Assembly: GCF_026723825.1 (NCBI RefSeq)
Contig: NZ_CP113519.1
Span: forward strand, 5,208,001 to 5,272,000
Source: Pseudomonas sp. GOM7
Lineage (GTDB): Bacteria; Pseudomonadota; Gammaproteobacteria; Pseudomonadales; Pseudomonadaceae
Length of the DNA stretch: 64,000 nt
Direction of reading: 5' to 3'
A model generated the notes under the pieces. The model made no database searches, was not told where the DNA came from, and saw only the letters and a list, made by a program, of their open reading frames with translations. Position 1 is the stretch's first letter; each line of letters starts with the position of its first letter. Position numbers and translations under genes: made by a program. This document shows positions 1 to 11,527 of the stretch, piece after piece.

Positions 1-59
1 TGCCCGAGGCGCAAAGCGCCAGCGATCTGCAACTGGCCGAAGCCATCCTCGCCCTGTGA
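1..59 (+). CDS. 3' end of an unidentified gene (partial)
   Basis: An open frame enters from the left edge and ends at TGA 57-59, giving the C-terminal residues PEAQSASDLQLAEAILAL. The stop overlaps the GTG start of the next gene (GTGA arrangement), the usual sign of translational coupling in one operon. Too little is present to name the product. Confidence 0.5.
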   Translation, partial: PEAQSASDLQLAEAILAL

Positions 60-2011
60 TACGCCTTGCCGCCTGGTGCTGCGGCGCGCTGCTGGCCCTG
101 GCCGCAGGCGTCGCCCAGGCGCAATTGCGATTGACCCTGGACAACCGCGGCCTCGACGCCGGCCAACGCCAGGCCAGCCATGCTCTGCTTGACGAGGCCA
201 TGGCAGCACTGCCGCCGCGCTTCGTCGAACGCCTGGATCGCCAGGTGCGGGTCAGTTGGCGCGCCGACATGCCGGCCGAGGTGTACGGCCAGGTCGGGCG
301 CTATAGCGGTATCGAACTCAACGCCGGACTGCTGCCGAAACTGGTCGATGGCTCGGCAGCGCAGAACCGCACCGGTCGCCCCCATGGCACCCAGCGCCAG
401 GAACTGCTGGCCACCTTGCTGCATGAGCTGACTCATCTCTACGACCGCGCCCGCCTCTGGCCCGCCGCCCAACGCCGGCAGATCGTCCTGTGCCGGCAAC
501 GCACCAAATCCACAGGGCTGGTCGGGCTGCCAGATGCCTGTCGCGGCCAGACCGAGCGCCGTTTTACCCTCAGCGACGATCCACACCTGCTCGACCTGGC
601 CGGCTGGCCACAACGGGTCGGTCGGCGCGGCGCGCGTGATATCGACAACGGTCAGGTGGCGCGCAGCCCAGACAGCTACGAGCTAAGCAACCCGCTGGAG
701 TTCGTCGCAGTCAACCTCGAGTACTTTCTGCTCGACCCCAGTTACGCCTGCCGCCGCCCGTCCCTGGCCCGCTACTTCCGTGAGCATTTCGACTGGACGC
801 CGCCAAGCCAGCCCTGCGCCGAGGGCTATGCCTACCTCAACGCCGGGCGCGACTTCGCTCGTCAGCCGCTGGCGCGCATAGACCCCGAACGGGTCTACGC
901 CGTGGACTACCTGTTGGCCGAAGCCAACGACGCCTGGATGAGCCGCTGGGGCCACAGCATGCTGCGCCTGGTGATCTGTGCACCTGGACGACCGCGCGGC
1001 CCGGATTGTCGGTTGGATCTCGACCAGCACCTGGTGCTGTCCTACCGCGCCTTCGTCGGCGATGTGCAACTGTCGAGCTGGGACGGGCTGACCGGCGCCT
1101 ATCCTTCGCGCCTGTTCGTCCTGCCGCTGGAACAGGTGATCGACGAATACACCAAGGTCGAGCTGCGCAGCCTGGCCTCGGTACCGCTGCGCCTGTCGCG
1201 CGACGAACTGGAGCGCCTGGTGGCACGGGCCGCCGAGCAGCACTGGAGCTATGACGGCGACTACTACTTCATCTCCAACAACTGCGCGGTGGAAACCCTC
1301 AAGCTACTGCGCAGCGGTACCGGCAATCCGCGCCTACAAGCCCTCGACAGCATCCTGCCCAACGGCCTGCTGGACATGTTGGCAGCGCGCGGGCTGGCCG
1401 ACACCTCGGTACTGGACGACCCGCGCGAAGCCCTGCGCCTGGGCTACCGCTTCGACTCTTTCCGTGACCGCTACCAGGCCATGTTCGCCGTGCTGCGTCA
1501 GCGCCTGCCGATCACTCAGGACAACGTGGAAACCTGGCTGGCACAACCTGCGCAGCAGCGCCAGCAATGGTTCGCCAAGGCCGACCTGCGCGCCAGCGCC
1601 GCCCTGCTGCTGCTGGAGCAAGCAGCGCTACGCCGACAACTGCTGCTCGCCCAGGACGAACTCAAGCGCCGCTACCTGACCGGCCGCGCGGCCGGCGACC
1701 CGAGCCTGAACAAGGCCGGCGCCGCGCTGGAGCAGATACTGACCAACAGCGGTTTTCTAAGTCGCCCGGCCGAATTGCTCGAAGGCGGCTACGGGCTGCC
1801 GCAGCAACAGGAATGGGAGCGCCTGGAGGCGAGCAGCCGCGAACGCCAGCAGCAACTGCGCCAGCTCAGCGATGAACTGGACGGCGAAGTGCGCAACCTG
1901 TTGCTGCCCGAGCGCCGAGCCGAACTGGAAGCCAACGAAGCCAACCTGCTCGCCCTGGGTGAACACCTGCGTGCCCTGCACAAGGCCAGCGGCGGCCTGC
2001 AGTTACCCTAG
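56..2011 (+). CDS. DUF4105-family exported protein with HELTH motif
   Basis: This encodes a 651-residue protein starting at GTG, overlapping the stop of the upstream gene. Residues 1-22 form a signal peptide ending AQA, so the protein should be exported to the periplasm or envelope. An HELTH zinc-peptidase-like motif is at residues 123-127. Further on, WGHSMLRL (about residue 299) and NNCAVETLK (about 407) are the conserved blocks of the DUF4105 region, which is related to the Lnb N-terminal periplasmic domain and carries the His/Cys pair expected of a papain-like fold. The C-terminal 130 residues are rich in Gln, Glu and Leu and probably helical or coiled coil. The biochemical role of the family is unknown. 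The combination of an N-terminal metalloprotease-like segment and DUF4105 is seen in long Pseudomonas members. The family call is confident, the activity is not. Confidence 0.8.
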   Translation: MIRLAAWCCGALLALAAGVAQAQLRLTLDNRGLDAGQRQASHALLDEAMAALPPRFVERLDRQVRVSWRADMPAEVYGQVGRYSGIELNAGLLPKLVDGSAAQNRTGRPHGTQRQELLATLLHELTHLYDRARLWPAAQRRQIVLCRQRTKSTGLVGLPDACRGQTERRFTLSDDPHLLDLAGWPQRVGRRGARDIDNGQVARSPDSYELSNPLEFVAVNLEYFLLDPSYACRRPSLARYFREHFDWTPPSQPCAEGYAYLNAGRDFARQPLARIDPERVYAVDYLLAEANDAWMSRWGHSMLRLVICAPGRPRGPDCRLDLDQHLVLSYRAFVGDVQLSSWDGLTGAYPSRLFVLPLEQVIDEYTKVELRSLASVPLRLSRDELERLVARAAEQHWSYDGDYYFISNNCAVETLKLLRSGTGNPRLQALDSILPNGLLDMLAARGLADTSVLDDPREALRLGYRFDSFRDRYQAMFAVLRQRLPITQDNVETWLAQPAQQRQQWFAKADLRASAALLLLEQAALRRQLLLAQDELKRRYLTGRAAGDPSLNKAGAALEQILTNSGFLSRPAELLEGGYGLPQQQEWERLEASSRERQQQLRQLSDELDGEVRNLLLPERRAELEANEANLLALGEHLRALHKASGGLQLP

Positions 2012-2026
2012 CCTCGAGAGTAATGA

Positions 2027-2087
2027 GTAGCCCGGATGAAATCCGGGAAATCGCTCTGCCCAGCCCCCGGATTGCAGCCGGGCTACG
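2027..2087. repeat. Pseudomonas intergenic hairpin repeat (GTAGCCCGGAT type)
   Basis: GTAGCCCGGATGAAATCCGGG at the left is followed about 20 bp later by CCCGGATTGCAGCCGGGCTAC, its near-complement, so the element can fold into a stem-loop. Related copies are at 37215-37239 and, more distantly, 33460-33530. It lies between two convergent genes and may act as a bidirectional terminator. Confidence 0.6.
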
Positions 2088-2487
2088 GGATGATCTCTTC
2101 GTCTTCTTCCGGCAGTTGCGGATCGACCGTCAGCCAGGGCAGTCGGCTGCCTACCCAGATATGCCGATTGGCCGGGACCTGCTCGGGCTCGTCGAGGGTA
2201 GCCACGGTCACGTCCAGCGTCTGCGGGCTGAGCGAGGTGAACAGCGCCAAGTGTGCACCGCAGTCGCCGCAGAAATAGCGCGTGCAGCTAGCCGAAGAGG
2301 CGAAGGCCTTCGGCGTGCCCCGCAGCCACTGGAACGCCTGGCGCGGCACCGTGACCCAGGTGGTGAGAATGCCGCCGCTGCTGCGTCGGCAGATCGCGCA
2401 GTGGCAATGCGCACTGTCGTGCAACACGGCCTCGATGCGATAACGCAGCGCCCCGCACTGACAGCCACCTTCATGACGCTCGCTCAT
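2083..2487 (-). CDS. GFA-family (glutathione-dependent formaldehyde-activating-like) zinc protein
   Basis: The product is 134 residues and of the normal length for the GFA/CENP-V fold. The family's zinc cysteines are all present: C9 and C11 (GGCQCGAL), C28, C30 and C33 (CHCAICRR) and C73/C76 (YFCGDCGAHL). The start at 2487 is chosen because an AAGGAGG ribosome-binding site stands directly before it; a longer reading frame to 2595 has no such site and overlaps the next gene. Most members of this family have no proven formaldehyde activity, so the substrate is unknown. The C-terminus is very acidic (PEEDEE). The gene is divergent from the AEC transporter. Confidence 0.85.
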   Translation of the reverse strand: MSERHEGGCQCGALRYRIEAVLHDSAHCHCAICRRSSGGILTTWVTVPRQAFQWLRGTPKAFASSASCTRYFCGDCGAHLALFTSLSPQTLDVTVATLDEPEQVPANRHIWVGSRLPWLTVDPQLPEEDEEIIP

Positions 2488-2554
2488 TCGCCCCTCCTTG
2501 CATTGCCCCGCCCCGCTGACCAAGATAGCGCGACCATCGCCACCGAGAATTGCC

Positions 2555-3463
2555 GTGATCGATCTGCTGCTGGCCCTGTGGCCGTTGTTCGCCATGATAG
2601 TCGCCGGCTACTGGCTACGCTCGCGTGAGTTTCCCAGCGAGGCCTTCTGGCCTGGCGCCGAGCGCCTCAACTACTTCATCCTGTTCCCTGCCCTGCTGTT
2701 CTCCAGCCTGGCCAAGGCACCGTTGAACAATCCGGCCTTGCCGCGCCTGGCCCTGGCGGTGCTGCTCGGTCTCGGCATCGCCTGGATCGCCCTGCTGCTG
2801 ATACGCCGTCTACGCAGCTGGCCGGCAGGGCGCTTCGGGGCATTCAGCCAGGGTATCCTGCGCTTCAACACCTACCTCGGCCTGGCCGCTGTCGGCAGCC
2901 TGTTCGGTCAGCCAGGCCTGACCCTGGCAGCCATCATGCTCGCCCTGATGGTGCCTACGGTGAATGTGCTGTCGGTGTGGTCGCTGACCGCCGAGCGCGG
3001 CGTCAGCGCGCGCAGCCTGTTGCTGCCGATCATCAAGAACCCGCTGATCCTCGCCTGTGTCGGCGGCGCATTGTTCAACCTCACCGGCATCGGCCTGCCG
3101 GGCGGTACGGATCGCCTGCTCAGTCTGCTCGCCGCCGCCAGTCTGCCACTGGGTCTGCTCTGCGTCGGTGCGGCGCTCAAGCCCGAGCAACTGGGCGGCG
3201 AGATTCCCGCGCTGGGCTGGAACAGCACCCTGCGCCTGCTGGCCATGCCGCTGCTGGCCTGGGGCGTGGCCTGGGGATTAAGCCTGCCGTCCATGGAAAG
3301 TGCCGTGCTGGTACTGTTCTTCGCCCTACCCACCGCGCCCACCGCCTACGTGCTGACCCGCCAGCTCGGCGGCGACAGCCAGTTGATGGCCGGCATCATC
3401 ACCCTGCAGACCCTGCTCGCGGCTGGCAGCCTGCTACTGGTGATGGCCGCCCTGGCACCCTGA
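2555..3463 (+). CDS. AEC family (auxin efflux carrier type) transporter
   Basis: A 302-residue integral membrane protein with about ten hydrophobic segments and the inverted-repeat arrangement of five helices found in bacterial AEC permeases. Examples of helices are LLLALWPLFAMIVAGYWL at the N-terminus and TLQTLLAAGSLLLVMAAL at the end. The sequence NTYLGLAAVGSLFGQPG after helix four resembles the conserved crossover region. I start at GTG 2555, because translation from there gives VIDLLLALWPLF, where family members begin. The in-frame ATG at 2498 would add a 19-residue polar extension. Bacterial relatives export malate or other anions, but the substrate here is not predictable. It overlaps nothing and stands alone between a divergent gene and a citrate-type transporter. 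Confidence 0.8.
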   Translation: MIDLLLALWPLFAMIVAGYWLRSREFPSEAFWPGAERLNYFILFPALLFSSLAKAPLNNPALPRLALAVLLGLGIAWIALLLIRRLRSWPAGRFGAFSQGILRFNTYLGLAAVGSLFGQPGLTLAAIMLALMVPTVNVLSVWSLTAERGVSARSLLLPIIKNPLILACVGGALFNLTGIGLPGGTDRLLSLLAAASLPLGLLCVGAALKPEQLGGEIPALGWNSTLRLLAMPLLAWGVAWGLSLPSMESAVLVLFFALPTAPTAYVLTRQLGGDSQLMAGIITLQTLLAAGSLLLVMAALAP

Positions 3464-3666
3464 ACTCCGGTAGACGATTGGTGGCAAGCTGAAAGCTCGC
3501 CGAAAGCGACTGTATCTAGCATGGCGCGGTCGCCGGTACCTGACAGGTTCGGCAGCCTACAAAAACAATACAGGTAGCCCAACCATGCTCCGTGCCCTAC
3601 CCCTCCGTGCTTGTCTGCGCGCGCGCCTCAGCGCCTGCTACTCAATCTGACTCACGGAGAACCGCC

Positions 3667-4971
3667 ATGCTGACTTTCCTTGGCTTCGCCATGGTCTCGA
3701 CCTTCATGTTCCTGATCATGAGCAGACGTCTGTCGGCGCTGATCGCGCTGATCATCATCCCCATCCTCTTTGCTCTGATCGGCGGTTTCGCCACGCAGAT
3801 CGGCCCGATGATGCTCGAAGGCATCAGCAAGCTCGCGCCTACTGGCGTGATGCTGATGTTCGCCATCCTTTATTTCGCCATCATGATCGACTCGGGCCTG
3901 TTCGATCCGCCCGTGCGCCTGATCCTCAAACTGGTCAAGGGTGACCCGCTGAAAGTGGCAATGGGCACCGTGGCTCTGGCCCTGATCGTATCGCTCGATG
4001 GCGACGGTTCGACCACCTACATGATCTGCGTTGGCGCCATGCTACCGCTCTACAGCCGCCTGAAGATGAGCCCGACCATCATGGCCGGCCTGATCATCAT
4101 GGCCGGCGGCATCATGAACATGACGCCCTGGGGCGGCCCGACCGCACGTGCCGCCAGCGCCCTGCACGTCGACCCGTCGCATGTATTCGTGCCGATGATT
4201 CCCGGCATGATGCTCGGCGCCATCGTCCTGTTCGCTATCGCCTACCTGTACGGCCTGCGCGAGCGCAAGCGCCTGGGTGTACTGCAACTGCCGGACGAGC
4301 AACTGCAGCAGGAAGAGATCAGCGTTTCGCAATTCCCGGAAGCGCGCCGGCCGAAACTGCTGTGGATCAATGCGATCCTCACCGTGGTACTGATGAGCAC
4401 CCTGATTGCTGGCCTGCTGCCGATGCCGGTGCTGTTCATGATCGCCTTCAGCATCGCCATGATCATCAACTACCCCTGCCTGCAACAGCAGAAGGAACGC
4501 GTCGCCGCCCATGCCGGTAACGTCCTGGCCGTGGTCGGCCTGATCTTCGCGGCAGGCATCTTCACCGGCATTCTCAGCGGCACCGGCATGGTCGAAGCCA
4601 TGTCCAAGAGTCTGCTGGCCGTGATCCCGGATGCCTTCGGCCCCTACCTGGCGGTGATCACCGCGCTGGTGAGCATGCCGTTCACCTTCTTCATGTCCAA
4701 CGACGCCTTCTATTACGGCATTCTGCCAGTGCTCAACCAGGCGGCTTCGAACTACGGCATCAGTGCCGTGGAAATGGCTCGCGCCTCGATCGTTGGCCAG
4801 CCGGTGCACCTGCTCAGCCCGCTGGTGCCCTCGACCTACCTGTTGATTGGCCTGGCCAAGATCGAGTTCGGCGACCTGCAGCGCTTCACTCTGAAATGGG
4901 CGGTGCTGGTCTGCATGGCTATCCTGGCGGCGGCGCTGCTGCTGGGTGTCTTCCCACTGCTGAGTCGCTGA
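3667..4971 (+). CDS. CitMHS family divalent metal-citrate transporter
   Basis: A 434-residue inner-membrane protein with about 11-12 helices, the normal size for CitMHS permeases. Family hallmarks are visible, including the DGDGSTTYMICVGAMLPLY segment (about residues 111-129) and the NMTPWGGPTARAA segment (about 151-163), both in the substrate-binding half of this transporter family. Characterised relatives (CitM and CitH of Bacillus) import citrate complexed with Mg or Ca by proton symport. ATG 3667 is preceded by ACGGAG at a good distance; an upstream in-frame ATG at 3592 lacks one and adds 25 non-membrane residues. No citrate-sensing two-component genes are next to it, so regulation is unknown. 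Confidence 0.88.
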   Translation: MLTFLGFAMVSTFMFLIMSRRLSALIALIIIPILFALIGGFATQIGPMMLEGISKLAPTGVMLMFAILYFAIMIDSGLFDPPVRLILKLVKGDPLKVAMGTVALALIVSLDGDGSTTYMICVGAMLPLYSRLKMSPTIMAGLIIMAGGIMNMTPWGGPTARAASALHVDPSHVFVPMIPGMMLGAIVLFAIAYLYGLRERKRLGVLQLPDEQLQQEEISVSQFPEARRPKLLWINAILTVVLMSTLIAGLLPMPVLFMIAFSIAMIINYPCLQQQKERVAAHAGNVLAVVGLIFAAGIFTGILSGTGMVEAMSKSLLAVIPDAFGPYLAVITALVSMPFTFFMSNDAFYYGILPVLNQAASNYGISAVEMARASIVGQPVHLLSPLVPSTYLLIGLAKIEFGDLQRFTLKWAVLVCMAILAAALLLGVFPLLSR

Positions 4972-4981
4972 AAATCGTGAT

Positions 4982-5014
4982 TTGACGAAATTTTCACAAG
5001 CAGCCGTGTAACAT
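4982..5014 (+). promoter_or_regulatory. Candidate sigma-70 promoter for the terC gene
   Basis: TTGACG at 4982-4987 is followed after 19 bp by TGTAAC at 5007-5012, and the untranslated leader to the terC start is about 45 nt. The spacing is longer than ideal and the -10 box is weak. I see none of the conserved core of the yybP-ykoY manganese riboswitch that precedes some TerC genes. Confidence 0.3.
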
Positions 5015-5064
5015 GCGGCGCCCACTATCGCGTGGGCTCCGCTCAACGCTTACGAGAATCGAAC

Positions 5065-5826
5065 ATGGAATGGCTGACCAGCCCTGAAATCTGGGTTGCT
5101 TTCTTGACCCTAACTGCCCTGGAGATCGTCCTCGGCATCGACAACATCATCATGATCGCCATCCTGGTCGGCCGCATGCCCCCGCACATGCAGGCGCGCA
5201 CGCGCTTCTTCGGCCTGGCCCTGGCGATGGTCACGCGCATCGGCCTGCTGCTGTCGATCACCTGGATCATGCGTCTGACCAACGACCTGTTCCACCTGTT
5301 CGGCCAGGGCATCTCCGGGCGCGACCTGATCCTCTTCTTCGGCGGCCTGTTCCTGCTGTGGAAGAGCAGCACCGAGATGTACCACAGCCTCGAGGGCGAG
5401 GATGAAGCCGAGCAGACCCCGGGCAACGGCGCGGCACGCAACTTCATCGGCACCATCATCCAGATCGCCATTATCGACATCGTGTTCAGCCTGGACTCGG
5501 TGATCACCGCCGTCGGCATGGTGTCCCACGTGCCGGTGATGGTCGCAGCGATCATCGTCGCCGTGCTGGTGATGATGCTGGCCGCCGGCACCATCAGCAA
5601 TTTCATCGACAAACACCCTTCTTTGAAGATGCTGGCGCTGTCCTTCCTCGTGGTAGTCGGCACCGTGCTCATCGCCGAGGCCTTCGAGGTGCACGTGCCC
5701 AAGGGCTACGTCTACTTCGCCATGGCCTTCTCGCTGGGCGTGGAGGCGCTGAACATCCGCATGCGCGTACTGCGCGGGCGCAAGGAAGACCCGGTCAAGC
5801 TGCGCAAGGACATCCCGGGCCAGTAA
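5065..5826 (+). CDS. TerC family integral membrane protein
   Basis: This encodes a 253-residue membrane protein with about seven helices. LEIVLGIDNIIMIAIL near residue 20 and IIQIAIIDIVFSLDSVITAVG near residue 133 are the two half-repeats of the TerC fold, each with the conserved metal-site aspartates (D28-N29 and D144/D149 regions). TerC relatives such as Alx and MeeF/MeeY export manganese or take part in metal stress; tellurite resistance is a historical name. The gene is monocistronic, with its own candidate promoter and a strong terminator immediately behind. Manganese export is inferred from the family, not shown. Confidence 0.88.
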   Translation: MEWLTSPEIWVAFLTLTALEIVLGIDNIIMIAILVGRMPPHMQARTRFFGLALAMVTRIGLLLSITWIMRLTNDLFHLFGQGISGRDLILFFGGLFLLWKSSTEMYHSLEGEDEAEQTPGNGAARNFIGTIIQIAIIDIVFSLDSVITAVGMVSHVPVMVAAIIVAVLVMMLAAGTISNFIDKHPSLKMLALSFLVVVGTVLIAEAFEVHVPKGYVYFAMAFSLGVEALNIRMRVLRGRKEDPVKLRKDIPGQ

Positions 5827-5846
5827 GGCCGGCTGCCACCCAGATC

Positions 5847-5877
5847 AAGGGCCTCGATAACGAGGCCCTTTTTCTTT
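5847..5877 (+). terminator. Intrinsic terminator after terC
   Basis: Perfect 10-bp stem AAGGGCCTCG / CGAGGCCCTT with an ATAA loop, followed by a TTTCTTT tract. It lies 21 bp after the terC stop codon. Confidence 0.9.
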
Positions 5878-5986
5878 GCCTGACGAAAAGTGCAGCACGT
5901 TGCCACAGCCGCTCCAAAAATTTTTTTTTTGATTGATAAATCATGGTGTTAGCCTTCTCGCCCCGCGAAACCATACCCGGTCACAG

Positions 5987-6286
5987 ATGAAGAGTACCGC
6001 TACCCTACCCAAGTATCGACAACCTCAGCTCGACGATAACCGCAGCCTTGCCGAGCAGTTATCAGCATCATCGCCTGCCTCTTCTCGTACCCCTGTTCCG
6101 CTGCGCGGCCAGGGCAAGGTCGTACCGCTGAAGCGTCCCGAAGCAAAACGTGCAACGGGATTTTTCGATGCAGTGCCTGGCGCCAACATTGAAACGGCTT
6201 TGCTGCTTTTCGGCGTGGTTGCCCTCGGCATTGCCATAGGCGTTCCGCTAGGTGCCTGGATGTTCGTCAGCGCGGCGGTAGGCTGA
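5987..6286 (+). CDS. Small single-pass membrane protein, unknown function
   Basis: A 99-residue product. Residues 1-65 are polar, basic and Ser/Pro-rich (for example SASSPASSRTPVPLRGQGK) and are probably disordered. Residues about 68-95 form one strongly hydrophobic helix (ALLLFGVVALGIAIGVPLG), giving a C-terminally anchored protein. ATG 5987 is chosen because the protein from there is coherent; the upstream in-frame start at 5933 lies in an AT-rich tract containing eleven consecutive T. I do not recognise a family. Codon use is like that of the neighbours, so it is probably real. Confidence 0.6.
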   Translation: MKSTATLPKYRQPQLDDNRSLAEQLSASSPASSRTPVPLRGQGKVVPLKRPEAKRATGFFDAVPGANIETALLLFGVVALGIAIGVPLGAWMFVSAAVG

Positions 6287-6382
6287 AGCGCGCGCCCATG
6301 TAGACATAGAGGATTGATACCGCTCAGCACGCAACCGGGCCGCGACGACTATGCTTGCCGGCATTCGATCCAGCACAGGGTC

Positions 6383-7513
6383 ATGCCGATGAGCGACGCC
6401 AGCGACACCCTCGACGTCTTCCCCTATCTGCAACTGATGCGCCAGCATGCAGGCTCCGACCTGTTCTTCAGCGTCGGCGCGCCGCCACACATGAAGGTCG
6501 AGGGCCATAGCCAGCCGGTCGGCCAACGTGCGTTCCAGGCAGGCGAAGTGCAGCAACTGGCCTACCAGTTGCTGAGCCAGAAGCAAATCGCCGAGTTCGA
6601 GCGCGATCTGGAGATGAATCTGGCGGTGAGTCTGCAAGGTTCTGGGCGCTATCGGGTCAACCTCTACTACCAGCGCGGCGAAGTGGCCATGGTGGTGCGC
6701 CTGATCAAGAGCCAGATCCCAGGCTTCGACGCGCTCGGCCTGCCCCGGCTGCTGGAGAAACTGGCCCTGCAGGATCGCGGGCTGATCCTCGTCACCGGCG
6801 CCGCCGGCTCGGGCAAGTCCACCACGCTGGCGGCCATGCTGGACTATCGCAACCGCCACAAGAGCGGGCATATCCTCTGCATCGAAGACCCCATCGAGTT
6901 CCTCCACAGCCACCAGCGCTCGATCATCGACCAGCGTGAGGTGGGCCTGGACACCCACAGCTTCGCCGATGCTCTGCGCAACGTGCTGCGCGAGGCGCCG
7001 GACGTGATCATGCTTGGCGAGATTCGCGACGCGGCCACCATGCAGCACGCCCTGCATTACGCGGAAAGCGGCCACCTGTGCGTGGCCACGCTGCATGCCA
7101 CCAGCAGCAGCCACGCCATCGAGCGCATCGCGCGCTTCTTTCCCGACGAGGCGCGCAAGCAGGTGCTGGCCGACGTCGCGCACAACCTGCTGGCGGTGAT
7201 CGGCCAACGCCTGATACCCGGCCTTGACCACAAGCGCGTGGCGGCGGTGGAGCTGATGCTCGGCACCCCCTATATCCGCGACCTGATCCAGCGCGACGAG
7301 CTGGACGAGTTGCGCGAGGCCATCGGCCGCGCCGCCGAACAGGGCCTGCAGACCTTCGACCAGCACCTGTTCGCCCTGCTCGCAGCCGGGCGTATCGGCC
7401 TGGCCGACGCGCTGAAATTCGCCGACTCACGCACCGACCTCAGCCTAAGGTTCAAACTCGAACGCGGATTCTCCGCCGACGAGGCCGAGCTCAAGGTGCT
7501 GCGCGACGCTTGA
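6383..7513 (+). CDS. PilT/PilU-family type IV pilus retraction ATPase paralogue
   Basis: A 376-residue secretion-type AAA+ ATPase. The Walker A motif GAAGSGKST is at residues 139-147. It is followed by CIEDPIEFLH (Asp box), LRNVLREAPDVIMLGEIRD (Walker B with the conserved GEIRD) and the HATSSSHAIERI His box. The N-terminal 100 residues correspond to the PAS-like domain of PilT. Length and the C-terminal FKLERGFSADEAELK extension resemble PilU more than PilT. In Pseudomonas pilT and pilU are adjacent to each other, but here the gene stands alone between a small membrane protein and the TRAP permease, so it looks like a third paralogue. Two ATGs (6383 and 6389) compete for the start; no clear ribosome-binding site decides between them. 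Confidence 0.85.
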   Translation: MPMSDASDTLDVFPYLQLMRQHAGSDLFFSVGAPPHMKVEGHSQPVGQRAFQAGEVQQLAYQLLSQKQIAEFERDLEMNLAVSLQGSGRYRVNLYYQRGEVAMVVRLIKSQIPGFDALGLPRLLEKLALQDRGLILVTGAAGSGKSTTLAAMLDYRNRHKSGHILCIEDPIEFLHSHQRSIIDQREVGLDTHSFADALRNVLREAPDVIMLGEIRDAATMQHALHYAESGHLCVATLHATSSSHAIERIARFFPDEARKQVLADVAHNLLAVIGQRLIPGLDHKRVAAVELMLGTPYIRDLIQRDELDELREAIGRAAEQGLQTFDQHLFALLAAGRIGLADALKFADSRTDLSLRFKLERGFSADEAELKVLRDA

Positions 7514-7528
7514 GCCGGGCCAGAAACG

Positions 7529-7554
7529 CACAAGGCAGCCGAAGCTGCCTTGTG
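7529..7554. terminator. Bidirectional hairpin between convergent genes
   Basis: CACAAGGCAGC / GCTGCCTTGTG, an 11-bp perfect stem with a CGAA loop, lies between the convergent PilT-like gene and the TRAP permease. T-rich tails on either side are weak, so termination efficiency is uncertain. Confidence 0.6.
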
Positions 7555-7574
7555 TATGCCTTGCCCCCAACGGG

Positions 7575-10133
<2,559 letters not shown>

Positions 10134-10167
10134 GGAGTGGAACCTGCGTTTGAATGATTCGGAAAAC

Positions 10168-10205
10168 GGCAAAAACCCGCAGGCCTGCGCCATGCGGGTT
10201 TTGCC
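10168..10205 (-). terminator. Hairpin between TAXI receptor and permease genes
   Basis: Read on the minus strand, GGCAAAACCCGCA and TGCGGGTTTTTGCC form a 13-bp stem that ends in a T-rich arm and is followed by GTTTTCC. It sits between the receptor gene and the downstream permease and probably works as an attenuator, allowing more receptor than permease to be made. It could instead protect the 3' end of the receptor mRNA. Confidence 0.65.
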
Positions 10206-10274
10206 GAGACTGCCGGATACCGCCGGCAGCGGGGCGTTACGGGTTCACCAACAGCTATCGGCGAACCCTGGGCC

Positions 10275-11246
10275 TTACATCCAGCCGCGTTCCTTGTAGT
10301 AACGCACGGCGCCTTCATGCAGCGGCGCACTCAGGCCGACCTTGATCATGTCGGTCTCCTTGAGGTCGGCGAAGGCCGGGTGCAGACGCTTGAAGCGGTC
10401 GATGTTGTCGAATACCGACTTGACCAGTTGATAGACAACTTCCGGGTCGGCCTTGGCGCTGGTGGACAGCACGGCCTTGCCACCGATGGACGGGGTCGGC
10501 TGATCGTTGCCCTTGTACAGCCCGCCGGGGATGTCGGCCTTGGTGTAGTAAGGCTTCTCGGCCAGCAGCTTGTCGATCTCGGCGCCGGTCACCGGCACCA
10601 GCACGGCGTCGACGGTGGTAGTGGCTTCCTGGATCGCGCCGTTGGGATGACCGACGAAGTAGGTCATGGCGTCGATGTTGTTGTCGCCCAGGGCGCTGGC
10701 CTGCTCAGCCGGCTTCAACTCGGCGGCCAGGGCAAAGGCGGAGCGATCCCAGCCCTTGACGGCCATGATCTCTTCCAGGGTGTCACGCTGGCCGGAACCG
10801 GGGTTGCCGATATTGACGCGCTTGCCCTTGAGGTCATCGAAGCTTTTGATGTTGGCGTCACGACGGGCAAGGATGGTGAACACCTCGCTCTGCAGCGAGA
10901 ACACCGCGCGGATGTCCTCCATGGGGCCTTCGGCCTCGAACGGCGCCGTCCCCTTGAGCGCCTTGTACTGGTGGTCGGACTGCATGATGCCGAAGTTGAA
11001 TTCGCCACTGCGAATGCCATTGACGTTGGCCACGCCACCGCCGCTGGCCGGCGCGTTGCACTTGATACCGTGCTCGGCCGAGCCACGGTTGAGGAAGCGG
11101 CAGATGGATTGGCCTGCCACGTAATACACGCCGGTCTGGCCGCCGGTGCCGATGGTGACGAACTTCTCGTCAGCCTGTGCCATTCCACCGAAGGTGGTGC
11201 CTGCGAGTACGGCAGACAGAGCCCATGCCAAGGATTTGCCTTTCAT
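10275..11246 (-). CDS. TAXI-family TRAP transporter solute-binding protein
   Basis: A 323-residue periplasmic receptor. Residues 1-25 form a signal peptide (ending GGMAQA). The mature protein begins DEKFVTIGTGGQTGVYYVAGQSIC, the TAXI signature GTGGxTGxYY, and SGGGVANVNGIRSGEFNFGIMQSD matches the second conserved block. An AAGGAG ribosome-binding site precedes the ATG. It is the first gene of a two-gene unit with the fused permease and is separated from it by an attenuator-like hairpin. TAXI receptors bind glutamate, glutamine or related acids; the ligand here cannot be read from the sequence. Confidence 0.92.
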   Translation of the reverse strand: MKGKSLAWALSAVLAGTTFGGMAQADEKFVTIGTGGQTGVYYVAGQSICRFLNRGSAEHGIKCNAPASGGGVANVNGIRSGEFNFGIMQSDHQYKALKGTAPFEAEGPMEDIRAVFSLQSEVFTILARRDANIKSFDDLKGKRVNIGNPGSGQRDTLEEIMAVKGWDRSAFALAAELKPAEQASALGDNNIDAMTYFVGHPNGAIQEATTTVDAVLVPVTGAEIDKLLAEKPYYTKADIPGGLYKGNDQPTPSIGGKAVLSTSAKADPEVVYQLVKSVFDNIDRFKRLHPAFADLKETDMIKVGLSAPLHEGAVRYYKERGWM

Positions 11247-11527
11247 GGGGAATCTCCTTTTTCTGTTTTATGGAGCCGGCGCACACCTCGTGGGCACGCG
11301 CCGGGGAACTTGCAGTCTAACCGCTGAGCACGAGAATGCACGCCCGGCGTGCCCTGGGGCTCGTAACCGCTTGTGTAACGCGCTTCTTGTAACGCCGTGC
11401 GAGCAGAGGCGCTGGGGAGGCGGCAGCCAAGCATCCTCGTCGCCAGACAAGTACTTGCCGGCAGGGTTTGGCGCCCTGTCGGCAAAGCCCGTAGAGTGTT
11501 CACCCTGTTGTCATGAGGATTCCATCC

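Noticed and set aside
4972..5064. Manganese (yybP-ykoY) riboswitch before terC
   Set aside because: The region is only about 90 bp, and the conserved purine-rich loops of that riboswitch are not present.
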